A stretch of DNA of 64,000 nt from Oceanispirochaeta crateris (GCF_008329965.1 NZ_CP036150.1:1674001-1738000); one strand, 5' to 3'. Positions 39,030 to 47,944 are shown, counted from the first letter of the stretch. Program-made: numbers and translations. The notes: a model not told the origin generated them from the letters alone.

Positions 39030-39821
39030 CTAATTGCCCTCCCTTGTTTTCAGAACAACCTGTTCTGTTCTGAAGTCTGCATATTCCAGATTCTTCATAA
39101 GACTCCCAGAACTCAAAGAGTCGAGAACCAAAAGAATTTTTTTCATAACCGTATCCGATAAAGCTGCAGAAAGAAGGATCGGCAGTTTATAGGAGTTCAC
39201 ATATAACCTGATTTCATTGAACACTCCCTGGTTGTTTCTAACAGAGATTTCTGAAATCTGCCCAAATAAATGGGGGGAGTTCTTTTTGAGGTTCATTAAA
39301 TCCCTTAATAGAGGGGAAAGAGAATCGGGCAGCCTCTGTGTTCCGTTCCTGTCTTCAAGGCTCAACCCGGTCAGTACGGGAAGATCCATGTATCCGGAGT
39401 TTCCCGGAACTTCGAAGACCACACCATATTCATCAAACGCCAGAGGTTCTGACTCTCCCGGAGTACCCGCAAAGGCAAGCCCTAAGGGAGATCGTCCAAA
39501 GAGTATGATCTTTAGAGTACGGGGAAACTGTTTTTCCACATAGGCTTTTCTGATCATGGGAAAGGATTCAAAATTCTCTCTTATTTCGCTCTCATTCAGT
39601 GAAATATAGTTTTCACGCCCAGTCAGACCACCCATGGAAAGGAGAACCTCATCAGAAAGATCCAATGTGCTTTCCAGCAAGATCTGTCCAATCTGCATAC
39701 GCGGCAGAATCAAATAGGTCAGACACAACTGGATTCCGAGAAGCAGAAGCAAAAGCATAATAAAAATAAATAAGACCCGCCGCAGCTTTAAAACAACAGG
39801 AAGCTCTGCAAATTTAACCAT
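39030..39821 (-). CDS. ftsQ: FtsQ/DivIB-type division protein
   Basis: 263 residues: short cytoplasmic head, one membrane helix (about 13-37), a POTRA-like domain (IRKAYVEKQFPRTLKIILFG), and a periplasmic beta domain. Sequence is weakly conserved; identification rests on the membrane topology, the POTRA motif and position between ftsW and ftsA. Overlaps ftsW by 8 bases. Confidence 0.88.
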   Translation of the reverse strand: MVKFAELPVVLKLRRVLFIFIMLLLLLLGIQLCLTYLILPRMQIGQILLESTLDLSDEVLLSMGGLTGRENYISLNESEIRENFESFPMIRKAYVEKQFPRTLKIILFGRSPLGLAFAGTPGESEPLAFDEYGVVFEVPGNSGYMDLPVLTGLSLEDRNGTQRLPDSLSPLLRDLMNLKKNSPHLFGQISEISVRNNQGVFNEIRLYVNSYKLPILLSAALSDTVMKKILLVLDSLSSGSLMKNLEYADFRTEQVVLKTREGN

Positions 39822-40956
39822 AGCAAAGGACCTCCCTGTCTTTGGCTTTATACCTTGAAAAATTGATCAAGAGGCCAAATATCCCCAGAGTCACCAGAGT
39901 AGATGTTCCTCCGGCTGAAAACAGGGGGAGCGGGATTCCTGTGGCAGGCAAGGCGCCGCAAACAACAGCCGCATTGATCAAGACCTGAAAGTAAACCGAA
40001 GAGGTCAAGCCGAAGGCTGCTAATCTGACATAACAGCTGGAACTGTTTAATGCGACGGAGTAACCTTTTATGGCAAACACAAGGAAGAGGAACAGAATGA
40101 ACACAATGCCGGCAAATCCTGTTTCCTCTCCTACAACCGCAAATACAAAATCCGAATGAGCCGCGGGAAGACCGCCTAATTTCACCTGCCCCTGTCCAAC
40201 ACCCAGGCCCCAAAAATGACCGTTTTGAAGGGCCATCCTGGACTTGAGAAGCTGATATCCGGCCCCGCTGGGATCTGCAAGGGGGCTGAGCCAGGAACGG
40301 ATGCGTTCCAGACGATAGGGTTTGGCCATAACCATGGGGATGGCAGACAGCACAATGGCGGCTGATCCGCCAAAAATATAGGACCAGCGGATTCCGGCGA
40401 GGAACAGAAGCAGAATGGCAATGAGAAAGACGTAAATGGCCGAGGAGAAGTCATTCTGGAAATACACGAGGACAGTCATAAAAACTGACATGATCAGAAC
40501 GGGAAGGATTGAATTAAGAAAGTCATCCATCCTATCCTTTTTCTTATCTAGAATATGCGCCATATACAACACCAGTGCCACACGAACCAATTCACTAGGT
40601 TGAAAAGAGTTACCTCCAATTTCAATCCACCGACTGGCTCCTCCGGCGGTACTTCCTATTCCCGGAACATAGGTGAGGATATTCAATACAATGGTTGTTA
40701 TGATAAAGGGATGAGTCAGTCTTCGAATCAGGGTGAGGGGCATACGGCTCAAGATAAAGCTGAACAGAGTTCCCAGAACAATCCATAAGATTTGACGATT
40801 AAAAAAGTAAAACGGATCACCCGCTGCAACTCTACCAAAATGGTATGAAGCTGAGAACAGAGCACTCACCCCGGTCCCTGTTAACAGGACCATAATGCCT
40901 AAAAGGCCGGAGTCACTTACTCTGAGAACCATGCGGTCAGCTTCGAACCGTCTCAT
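39814..40956 (-). CDS. ftsW: FtsW, SEDS-family septal peptidoglycan polymerase
   Basis: 380 residues with about ten membrane helices. SEDS features: RWIEIGGNSFQPSELVRVAL, FQNDFSSAIYVFLIAILLLF, LPAAHSDFVFAVVGEETGF and the closing GIPLPLFSAGGTSTLVTLG. Works with a class B PBP, whose gene (ftsI) is absent from this cluster. Confidence 0.96.
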   Translation of the reverse strand: MRRFEADRMVLRVSDSGLLGIMVLLTGTGVSALFSASYHFGRVAAGDPFYFFNRQILWIVLGTLFSFILSRMPLTLIRRLTHPFIITTIVLNILTYVPGIGSTAGGASRWIEIGGNSFQPSELVRVALVLYMAHILDKKKDRMDDFLNSILPVLIMSVFMTVLVYFQNDFSSAIYVFLIAILLLFLAGIRWSYIFGGSAAIVLSAIPMVMAKPYRLERIRSWLSPLADPSGAGYQLLKSRMALQNGHFWGLGVGQGQVKLGGLPAAHSDFVFAVVGEETGFAGIVFILFLFLVFAIKGYSVALNSSSCYVRLAAFGLTSSVYFQVLINAAVVCGALPATGIPLPLFSAGGTSTLVTLGIFGLLINFSRYKAKDREVLCYG

Positions 40957-40972
40957 TGCTTCCTCATACCCC

Positions 40973-42052
40973 CTATTGGATCTTCAAGGTAGACAAACCC
41001 AGGATGGCAAACATGCCTCCGAGTATCCAGAACCGAGCCACGACCTTACTCTCTGCCCACCCGGATAATTCAAAATGATGATGAAGAGGTGCCATCTTAA
41101 AAACACGTTTCCCGGTTTTCTTGAAGGAATACACCTGAATCATCACAGATACGGTTTCAATCACAAAAACGCCGCCGATGATGACCAATAGGATTTCTTT
41201 TTTAAGGATGAGAGCCAGAGTTGCCAGGAATCCGCCCATGGCGAGGCTCCCCGTATCTCCCATCATGATCTCAGAGGGATGACAGTTAAACCAGAGAAAA
41301 CCGACACAGGCACCCATCAGAGCAAAGCTGGAGACGGTCAGTTCTCCAGAACCGGATAGAAAAGGGATTTGCAGATAGTCAGAAAAAACAGCATGACCTG
41401 TTAAATACGCAATGGCCGTGAAGGCAATCAGTGCAATGATCATCAGACCCGTTGCCAGTCCATCCAATCCATCGGTGAGATTTACAGCGTTAGAAAAGCC
41501 TACGAGAAGGAAGATCCCAAAGGGGATGTAAAGCAAGCCCAAATCCAAAACAGGATTCTTCAAAAACGGAATATAAAGCAAGGTCGTATGATCATTCTGA
41601 CAAAAGTAAAGGATGAGCATGATCACAAGAGAAACGAGGAGCTGTCCCCATAATTTCAAACCGGAGCGCAACCCGTCGGAACTTTTTCTGGAAATTTTCA
41701 AATAATCATCTAAAAACCCAAGTAATCCGAATCCTAAAAGAGAGACCAGGATGACCCAGGTATAATACTCGCTTAAATCCTGCCATAAGAGGATGGAGAC
41801 TGTCACAGACAGGACAATAAGGACACCGCCCATGGTAGGGGTTCCTGCCTTGGTCAAATGAGTTTCTGGTCCATCATTCCTGACCTCTTGACCTAGTTTT
41901 AACTGAGTAAGAACCCTGATCACCCTGGGTCCCAGCAAAAAGGACAAAAGAAGGGCTGTCACGGCGGCATAGGCCGAACGGAAACTGATATACTTAAAAA
42001 TATTGAAAAAAGAAAAATACTTTACAAGCGGATAAAAAATCGCTTCAAACAT
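40973..42052 (-). CDS. mraY: MraY, phospho-MurNAc-pentapeptide transferase
   Basis: 359 residues, about ten membrane helices. Catalytic motifs seen: GFLDDYLKISRKSSDGL, NAVNLTDGLDGLATG and PLHHHFELSGW. Makes lipid I, the first membrane step of peptidoglycan synthesis. Separated from murF by an 82-base spacer with a short GGGGC/GCCCC hairpin (42121-42135) touching the murF stop. Confidence 0.98.
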   Translation of the reverse strand: MFEAIFYPLVKYFSFFNIFKYISFRSAYAAVTALLLSFLLGPRVIRVLTQLKLGQEVRNDGPETHLTKAGTPTMGGVLIVLSVTVSILLWQDLSEYYTWVILVSLLGFGLLGFLDDYLKISRKSSDGLRSGLKLWGQLLVSLVIMLILYFCQNDHTTLLYIPFLKNPVLDLGLLYIPFGIFLLVGFSNAVNLTDGLDGLATGLMIIALIAFTAIAYLTGHAVFSDYLQIPFLSGSGELTVSSFALMGACVGFLWFNCHPSEIMMGDTGSLAMGGFLATLALILKKEILLVIIGGVFVIETVSVMIQVYSFKKTGKRVFKMAPLHHHFELSGWAESKVVARFWILGGMFAILGLSTLKIQ

Positions 42053-42134
42053 GTCCCCTCCCGAACATAAACAAAATCCCTCAGCACCGCTGAAGAGCTA
42101 TTTTAGAGTCATTTATTCCCGGGGCATTTGGCCC

Positions 42135-43541
42135 CTAGGAAATTTTCTTATGCCGTTCCTCAAGCAAAGGAGCCGCCAATCGTTCAAGCTCCATACCGCG
42201 GGACCCCTTCAAAAGGACAAGGTCACCAGGTTCTGAAGCAGTAAGCAGCATCTTTTCCAGGGTACGATAATCGTCGGTATGAAACGCCCCCTTTCCGGTC
42301 AACTGATACTCATCAAATGCAGCCTTCATTTCGGATCCAAAGAAAAAAGCCTGATCGACAGGGCTGTCGGTTAACGCCTTGCCAATCGTTTTATGAGCTA
42401 CCTCACTTTCTTCACCTAACTCAAGCATATCCCCCAAGACCAAAATCCTGCGCCCCCGCGCAGGCATGGCAGAGAACATTTTCACGGCGGCTAAAACTGA
42501 ATCAGGATTGGCATTGTAGCAATCCTGCACTATGTCGACGCGCCCTTTTAGGATTTGGCTCCGTCCAAAGACGGCACCCAGGCTCTCAAGTCCCTCACGA
42601 ATCTGATCCCACCTTGCACCAAGAGACCTTGAAACGGCAATGGCGGCCAGGGCATTATTCAAATTATGATATCCGGGCAAAGCCAAACGAATGGTGCAGT
42701 CGGTAAACACCAGCCTTTGTCCTTCAAGACCCAAATCCTGAACTTCTTGAAGCTCTGATAGAGACCGCTCACCATAACGATGCAATATCCCCTGCAGATT
42801 TTCTGTCAAAACATCCCCAAAGGGTTCATTTTCGTTGATGAATGCACGGTTGCTTTTCTTAAAAAGAGAAAAAATCTTGCGTTTTTCTTCTGCAATCTTT
42901 CTCTTACTGCCAAGATATCCAATATGCGCACTTCCAATATTTGTAATCAGCGCTGTTCCCGGCCTAGCAATATCGACCAGGACATCCATTTCACCAACAT
43001 GGTTGATTCCCATCTCCAAAACGGCAAAATCATATTCTTTATTCATCCTGAGAACCGTCAAAGGCAAACCAATTTCGGAATTAAGATTTCCCTGATTTTT
43101 ATAGGTTCGCCCCATGGTTTCCAAGACAGAGGCTATCATTTCTTTCGTTGTCGTTTTCCCATTACTCCCGGTAACGCCGACAACCTTCAACTTTGAAAAA
43201 CGGGCCCTATGGGCAGCGGCAAGCTCCTGCATTTGCTTCAAAGTATCCTGTACAGGAAAAAACAGAACCGGATACTGGGCAGCCCAATTTTGCAAAGTCT
43301 TGGAATGAGCCTCAGCCCAGTCCTGCTCTACCAAAACAGCGGAACTACCTGCGGCAATAGCAGATTCAATATGAAGGTGCCCATCTGTCCGCTCACCCTT
43401 GAGGGGAACAAACAAAGAACGTGGCCCGGCTTCTCTTGAATCGATGCAAATTGTCTGCGGTTCCTGACAGCGCGTTCGGTCACCCACAAAAAAGCCACCG
43501 GAAAGCTTTAGAAGCCTGGAACAACTAAAGGGGGAATTCAT
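42135..43541 (-). CDS. murF: MurF, UDP-MurNAc-tripeptide-D-Ala-D-Ala ligase
   Basis: 468 residues. Mur ligase with ATP loop GSNGKTT (125-131), FAVLEMGINHVGEMD, and the C-terminal substrate domain (DCYNANPDSVLAAVKMF, ILVLGDMLELGEES). Adds D-Ala-D-Ala to the stem peptide. Overlaps ftsL by 4 bases. Confidence 0.97.
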   Translation of the reverse strand: MNSPFSCSRLLKLSGGFFVGDRTRCQEPQTICIDSREAGPRSLFVPLKGERTDGHLHIESAIAAGSSAVLVEQDWAEAHSKTLQNWAAQYPVLFFPVQDTLKQMQELAAAHRARFSKLKVVGVTGSNGKTTTKEMIASVLETMGRTYKNQGNLNSEIGLPLTVLRMNKEYDFAVLEMGINHVGEMDVLVDIARPGTALITNIGSAHIGYLGSKRKIAEEKRKIFSLFKKSNRAFINENEPFGDVLTENLQGILHRYGERSLSELQEVQDLGLEGQRLVFTDCTIRLALPGYHNLNNALAAIAVSRSLGARWDQIREGLESLGAVFGRSQILKGRVDIVQDCYNANPDSVLAAVKMFSAMPARGRRILVLGDMLELGEESEVAHKTIGKALTDSPVDQAFFFGSEMKAAFDEYQLTGKGAFHTDDYRTLEKMLLTASEPGDLVLLKGSRGMELERLAAPLLEERHKKIS

Positions 43542-43813
43542 TCTTCCCCCTTTTGAAGCAGAATAATATCTTCTGCATCTGCCTTCTTAAGATCCGGACT
43601 GTCTTCTGCCAGTGCTCCGACCCTGGAAGGCGAGCTGTATACGGCGACAGCCGCTAAGGCCCTCTTATTTTTCTCGATCAGATCAAGCTGCTTTTTCTGC
43701 AAGGTCACCAGATCGGCCTGGAGTTGCTGATACCTGAAACTCTGCCACACATTCAAACACAGAAACACAGGAAAAAGCAGAAGAAAACAGAAGGTGATTG
43801 CCTTTTTAAGCAT
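43538..43813 (-). CDS. ftsL: FtsL-like small bitopic division protein
   Basis: 91 residues: one N-terminal membrane helix (about 5-24) followed by a short coiled coil (QLQADLVTLQKKQLDLIEKN) and a polar tail. FtsL is poorly conserved; the call rests on size, topology and position between rsmH and murF, with overlaps on both sides (8 and 4 bases). The usual next gene, ftsI, is missing. Confidence 0.78.
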   Translation of the reverse strand: MLKKAITFCFLLLFPVFLCLNVWQSFRYQQLQADLVTLQKKQLDLIEKNKRALAAVAVYSSPSRVGALAEDSPDLKKADAEDIILLQKGEE

Positions 43814-44771
43814 CTGCTTCCCTCCAGAACTCAGAAATTCTCCTAGCTACCCTGAACTTCGAACTCCTCGAAGCCGGATTTTCCCTGATTTCGGCCTGTC
43901 CGGGCACTACGGGTTTACGAGTAAGAACATCGACAACCCTGGCACCCCCACAACTGCAGCGCGGCTGCTGGGGAGGACAGATACAGTCCCGATGAAGGTC
44001 TTTAAAAAAATGTTTTACGATCCGATCTTCCAGGGAATGAAAGGTGATCACTCCAATCAATCCTCCGGGATTAAGAGCTTTTACAGCATCTCTCAAAACA
44101 GAACGAAGACGGCCCAATTCATCATTAACAACAATCCGGATGGCCTGAAAAGACCTAGTAGCAGGATGAATGCGGCCATGCCTATAGGCAGACGGTACAG
44201 AACCGGAAATGATCCCGGCTAACTGAAAAGCCGTTTCTATGGGGGCGAGAGTCCTTTCGCGGACAATGGCTCTGGCGATCCGTCTGGAATATCGCTCCTC
44301 ACCGTATTCGAAGAGAAGATTAGCTAAATCATTTTCTTCGTAATCATTCACCAGGATATAGGCCGATAGCGGATTATCAGGATTGAGGCGCATATCAAGT
44401 GGTTCATCCTTGCTGAAGGTAAACCCTCTGCCGCTTTTTTCGTAATGGAACATACTGATGCCCAGATCCATCAGGATTCTATCTGGCCCAGGTTCTCCCT
44501 GATGATCGCGAAAATACTGATCAAAATAAGTATTCACAAACTGCACTCTGTCAGCAAAGGAAGACAGCCGTTCTTTAGCCCGTTCCTGAATTTGCGGATC
44601 AGCATCAATACCCAGAACCTGAAGATCGGGAAATCTAGTCAAAAATTCTAAAGAGTGTCCGCCTTCACCCATGGTGCAATCCACAAGAAGCTGTCCCGGT
44701 TTATCCGGCGCCAGGTAAGAACAGACTTCTTCTTTCATGATAGAATAATGTACGTACTTCTGTTCTTCCAT
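43806..44771 (-). CDS. rsmH: RsmH (MraW), 16S rRNA C1402 N4-methyltransferase
   Basis: 321 residues. Class I methyltransferase with LLVDCTMGEGGHSLEFL (SAM loop), LGIDADP, GFTFSKDEPLDMRLN and the C-terminal LKPVVP-like end (LTRKPVVPGQAEIRENP). Starts directly after the mraZ stop. Confidence 0.97.
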   Translation of the reverse strand: MEEQKYVHYSIMKEEVCSYLAPDKPGQLLVDCTMGEGGHSLEFLTRFPDLQVLGIDADPQIQERAKERLSSFADRVQFVNTYFDQYFRDHQGEPGPDRILMDLGISMFHYEKSGRGFTFSKDEPLDMRLNPDNPLSAYILVNDYEENDLANLLFEYGEERYSRRIARAIVRERTLAPIETAFQLAGIISGSVPSAYRHGRIHPATRSFQAIRIVVNDELGRLRSVLRDAVKALNPGGLIGVITFHSLEDRIVKHFFKDLHRDCICPPQQPRCSCGGARVVDVLTRKPVVPGQAEIRENPASRSSKFRVARRISEFWREADA

Positions 44772-45230
44772 CTATAACCCCAGGTCGCCCATGCCGGACA
44801 AGTTACTCCAACCCTCTTTCACAGACTGAGAGCAGGCCTCTTCATATTCTTCGTAAACTCTTTCATCCCAAATCTCGATATGGTCATCCATACCAATGAG
44901 GGAGCAGTCTCGGCTCAAACCGACAGACTTCATCAGTGCGGGGAAAAGTTTAATCCGTCCGCTTTTATCAACAGGAATCTCTTCTGCAGGAGCAATAAGC
45001 CTTCGATAAATCATCTGGTACTGATCATTGAAAAGAGATTTTTTTTCACTGAGTCCCTGAACCAGACGTTCCCAGTGATCTACAGGAAAAAGCCAGAGAC
45101 ATCGGTCAACACTCTTTGTCAACACAAGAGAATCCATAGGGACCTGAGCTCTCAACTTTGCAGGAAGCATCATCCTTCCTTTATCATCAAGAGTTGTACT
45201 AAATTGGCCACGAATTCCCCGTATTTCCAC
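44772..45230 (-). CDS. mraZ: MraZ, transcriptional regulator of the dcw operon
   Basis: Two AbrB-like MraZ repeats: FSTTLDDKGRMMLPAKLRAQ and RRLIAPAEEIPVDKSGRIKL, each with the DxxGR core. Binds direct repeats in front of its own operon. An in-frame ATG at 45290 would give 172 residues, but that ATG lies upstream of the -35 box of a near-perfect promoter, and further ATGs at 45269 and 45260 lie within the promoter. The first plausible start after the predicted transcript start is GTG at 45230 (152 residues), beginning MEIRGIRGQFS in line with family N-termini. This GTG is inside the third MraZ box. Confidence 0.93.
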   Translation of the reverse strand: MEIRGIRGQFSTTLDDKGRMMLPAKLRAQVPMDSLVLTKSVDRCLWLFPVDHWERLVQGLSEKKSLFNDQYQMIYRRLIAPAEEIPVDKSGRIKLFPALMKSVGLSRDCSLIGMDDHIEIWDERVYEEYEEACSQSVKEGWSNLSGMGDLGL

Positions 45231-45252
45231 TTTCCCCCACTTTTTTCCACTT
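45227..45252 (-). promoter_or_regulatory. MraZ operator: three direct AAGTGG boxes at 10-bp spacing
   Basis: AAGTGG occurs at 45252-45247, 45242-45237 and 45232-45227, exactly one helical turn apart. Known MraZ sites in Escherichia coli and Mycoplasma are tandem GTGG/TGGG-type repeats near the mraZ start. Here the boxes run from about the predicted transcript start to the start codon, so bound MraZ would block initiation or escape: negative autoregulation is the simplest reading. Confidence 0.85.
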
Positions 45253-45258
45253 AATTCC

Positions 45259-45287
45259 ATAATATGCATGGAAATTTGGATTGTCAA
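45259..45287 (-). promoter_or_regulatory. Sigma-70 promoter of the mraZ/dcw-flagellar block
   Basis: TTGACA, 17 bases, TATTAT on the minus strand: -35 perfect, ideal spacer, -10 one mismatch. Predicted start near 45252, directly on the first MraZ box. The best promoter match I found in the window. Confidence 0.88.
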
Positions 45288-45361
45288 CATAGATTGAGAA
45301 AGTGAATTCCTTTATTATCAAATAGACAGAAAAATACCACACATATGTTTAGGTTTAGTGC

Positions 45362-45391
45362 AAAAAAAGACCCCGGAGGGAAATCCGGGGT
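45362..45391 (-). terminator. Intrinsic terminator of the branching-enzyme gene
   Basis: Stem CCCCGGA/TCCGGGG closed by an extra A-T pair, 6-base loop, followed on the minus strand by C and seven T. About 90 bases beyond the GH57 stop and 75 bases before the mraZ promoter, so it insulates the dcw block from upstream transcription. Confidence 0.88.
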
Positions 45392-45478
45392 TTTATTGAT
45401 CACATATATTATCTTATGAAAAAAAACACTAATATACTTTATCTCCGCTTGCTTTAGCCTGTAGAACCGTATTTTGTA

Positions 45479-47086
45479 TCAGTAATCTTTCCTAAAAACT
45501 CTATAGTCGAGGAAGGGAAAAATATTGTCTTTTTTCTCCAATTTGGTCAGCCATTCGGTCTTTATTGTATTTCTGGACAACGAGTCATATATGAAGTTGA
45601 AATTATGAATATGTTCTTTGATTCGTTTTCTGGCGTAGGGGACGGTGGTTCCGGCTTTCATGATAAAAGGCCAGTCTGAAGCCTGGGATAACAGCACTTC
45701 TCTCGCAGCCTGATTCAAGGTCCTCTCTTTTAGCCCCTTCTCATCGGGAAAGCGATTCACCAGTTCCTGCATCCGCTCAATCAATTTATGAGTATGTCTG
45801 TAGATCCAGTCATTGTTTCCATCCAGCCAGACCTGACCATAACCCTTATCTCCCCAGCTTGAAAATGCAGGTTTTGTCACCTGATTCTGAGGATAGACTT
45901 TCAAATAATCCGTGGGAGTAACAAGAACAACATCATCAGATTTCTCGTGGATTTTCCGGATCAGTGCCTCTAGAAAAAGAGGTCCCTCAAACCACCAATG
46001 GCCAAACAGTTCCGCATCATAGGGACAGGGAATAATAGGGGTTCTATCCATGTACTGACTCAGGGCTTCACACTGCCTGATCCTGTTATCTAGGAAGTGG
46101 TCAGCATGCTCTTTAGCCTTGACGGCAGCCGCCTCCGGATCGTAAATGAGCTTATTATCTGATTTGTCGGTTATGGCAAAATACTTAAGCCCCGTATTCA
46201 CACGGTTAACACCGCAGTTGATGTATGGAGCTATATAATCCAGAGGCCTGTCAAAACCCAGGTCTCTGTAAAAATCACGATATACGGGATCTCCAGGATA
46301 ACCATCCGTGGCAGACCATACGGCTCTTGATGAGGCTCTGTCTCTGGCAAAGGCATGAACACCATTGGGACAGCGGATAGGAGCAAAAAGCCCATTTACC
46401 GGCCTGTCCTCGGAATAGAGGAGCCCATGAGCCGAAGACATAAAATACTGAATTCCATAGGGCTTGATGAACTCTTCAACCCCCGGAAAATACCCGCACT
46501 CGGGCAGCCAGAGCCCCTTGGGCTGGGTTGAAAAGACGCGATCATGGGACTCAATACCGGTCAGAATCTGTGCTCTGATCATTTCAGGATAATTCTGATA
46601 ATGAGGAAGGAAGCTGTGGGTGGCACAGGTGGTAATGATTTCCAAATACCCCCGATCCTGATAATACTTAAGCTTTTTGAGGATGTTTCGTTCATAAACT
46701 TCCTCGTATTCCTTGAGATTCAGAGAATACAGCTCATGGTACATCTGTGCCATTCTATGTTCTTCTGGATTTCCGGCTGTATAAATCAGTTCTTTCTCTG
46801 CAAGCTCTATCAGCATATTCAGATGATTAACATAGCGCTGGCGCAAAAGATCATCCTGCAGCATATGGGTAAGGGTCGGTGACAATGAAATTGTCAGTCT
46901 GAAGGGGATTTCATCCTCATCTAGCCTGGAAAACATCCTGAGCAGGGGTAGATAGGTTTCTGACAGGGCTTCAAACAACCAGGCCTCTTCAAGAAACCGT
47001 TCATGCTCCGGATGTCTCACAAAGGGGAGATGAGCATGCAGGACAAGAGAAATCATGCCTTTTTTATTTTTCAGATGCTCAATCAT
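45479..47086 (-). CDS. GH57 1,4-alpha-glucan branching enzyme (DUF1957 type)
   Basis: 535 residues. GH57 features: LVLHAHLPFVRHPE at the N-terminus, catalytic nucleophile Glu196 in GLWLPECGY and acid/base Asp357 in CPYDAELFGHWWFEGPLF, followed by a helical C-terminal domain. Matches the branching-enzyme branch of the family, which forms alpha-1,6 branches in glycogen. Start chosen at 47086 because GAGGA lies 8 bases upstream; an earlier ATG at 47113 has no such site. It overlaps the DUF4912 gene by 8 bases, implying a linked function. Confidence 0.92.
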   Translation of the reverse strand: MIEHLKNKKGMISLVLHAHLPFVRHPEHERFLEEAWLFEALSETYLPLLRMFSRLDEDEIPFRLTISLSPTLTHMLQDDLLRQRYVNHLNMLIELAEKELIYTAGNPEEHRMAQMYHELYSLNLKEYEEVYERNILKKLKYYQDRGYLEIITTCATHSFLPHYQNYPEMIRAQILTGIESHDRVFSTQPKGLWLPECGYFPGVEEFIKPYGIQYFMSSAHGLLYSEDRPVNGLFAPIRCPNGVHAFARDRASSRAVWSATDGYPGDPVYRDFYRDLGFDRPLDYIAPYINCGVNRVNTGLKYFAITDKSDNKLIYDPEAAAVKAKEHADHFLDNRIRQCEALSQYMDRTPIIPCPYDAELFGHWWFEGPLFLEALIRKIHEKSDDVVLVTPTDYLKVYPQNQVTKPAFSSWGDKGYGQVWLDGNNDWIYRHTHKLIERMQELVNRFPDEKGLKERTLNQAAREVLLSQASDWPFIMKAGTTVPYARKRIKEHIHNFNFIYDSLSRNTIKTEWLTKLEKKDNIFPFLDYRVFRKDY

Positions 47087-47828
47087 TGAATTGTTCCTCG
47101 TCCAGCAGATCATGGATAGGTATGATCCTCTGGGGTATTTCCTGATATCCCGAAACGCCGTGGGCTTCGCCGAATTCCGAAGAGAACCCGGACATCCGGA
47201 TCAGTTCGTCGCTATGGGTTATATCATTTTCTCGGGGAGCTGTTACATACTCCCTTGTCGTTTCAATTGAATTGGAGCGGGTTATCAGATAATCTTTATC
47301 TTCCACCACGGCCCGGATTTCTACACAGTAACAGGTGTCTACCGATGGTAGATTGATATACCGCCTGTAATCGTTGAATTTGATGGGGATATCAAAATAA
47401 TCCAGAACGTTATCCTGTGAATACTCTTTTGTATTCAACTCAACCACCCGGAGAAGAAGCCCCTGGAATCCGGGAGAATTCTGGATTTCATCGACTTTTT
47501 TATCTTCAAGATCCCAGTAGCAAAAGACCCAGGAAGGATCCCGGAGCAACAGAGTGGCACTTGTATCGTTGTACCGGAGAGGAAGCTCGAGGTCATCATC
47601 CTGCCCCAGATCCAGCTCTTCATCCCTGGAAACTGAGAACTTGCGGGCTTCCATCTGGATAGCCAGATTATTCAGTTCTTCTCTCTCATCTCGGTCTTCT
47701 TCAAAGGCGTCCATCAGCAGGCTGATAAGAGTCTCCTTATCCACACCGGGAGTCACAAATATATTTCCCCGGTTTGAGATTTCTAGAAGCTGTTCATAGG
47801 AAAAAGAAAAAAGACGTTCTTCTGTCAT
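47079..47828 (-). CDS. DUF4912-domain protein paired with the branching enzyme
   Basis: 249 residues, soluble. N-terminal helical part (YEQLLEISNRGNIFVTPGVD, resembling a Rho-N/SAP fold), an acidic linker, then a DUF4912 domain (LLLRDPSWVFCYWDLEDKKV, CYCVEIRAVV), a beta-sandwich thought to resemble carbohydrate-binding or GH-associated modules. Translational overlap with the GH57 gene suggests a glycan-binding or regulatory partner; that is inference. Confidence 0.82.
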   Translation of the reverse strand: MTEERLFSFSYEQLLEISNRGNIFVTPGVDKETLISLLMDAFEEDRDEREELNNLAIQMEARKFSVSRDEELDLGQDDDLELPLRYNDTSATLLLRDPSWVFCYWDLEDKKVDEIQNSPGFQGLLLRVVELNTKEYSQDNVLDYFDIPIKFNDYRRYINLPSVDTCYCVEIRAVVEDKDYLITRSNSIETTREYVTAPRENDITHSDELIRMSGFSSEFGEAHGVSGYQEIPQRIIPIHDLLDEEQFND

Positions 47829-47857
47829 TTATAACCAATCCGTTTTAATGATTTTTC

Positions 47858-47887
47858 ATCGTAGGAAAAATAAAAGGATCATGTCAA
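47858..47887 (-). promoter_or_regulatory. Candidate sigma-70 promoter for the DUF4912-GH57 pair
   Basis: TTGACA, 18 bases, TACGAT, with the -10 about 30 bases before the DUF4912 start. The ribosome site of the gene is weak (GGA). Confidence 0.6.
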
Positions 47888-47927
47888 GAGGCATCGATTC
47901 TGAATGGTGGCCCCAATTAGGCCCAAT

Positions 47928-47944
47928 GTTGTACTAATTACAAC
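47928..47944. promoter_or_regulatory. Operator-like inverted repeat between divergent GH57 genes
   Basis: GTTGTA, 5 bases, TACAAC: a perfect 6+5+6 palindrome in the 160-base divergent intergenic region. It could bind a dimeric regulator controlling both directions. No regulator gene is adjacent. Confidence 0.4.

Noticed and set aside
42121-42135. GGGGC/GCCCC hairpin after murF as a terminator
   Set aside because: The stem is only 5 bp and no T-run follows; mraY continues in the same direction.
45260-45290. Longer mraZ reading frame starting at the ATG at 45290
   Set aside because: That ATG is upstream of the -35 box of the predicted promoter, and the extra residues have no counterpart in MraZ proteins.
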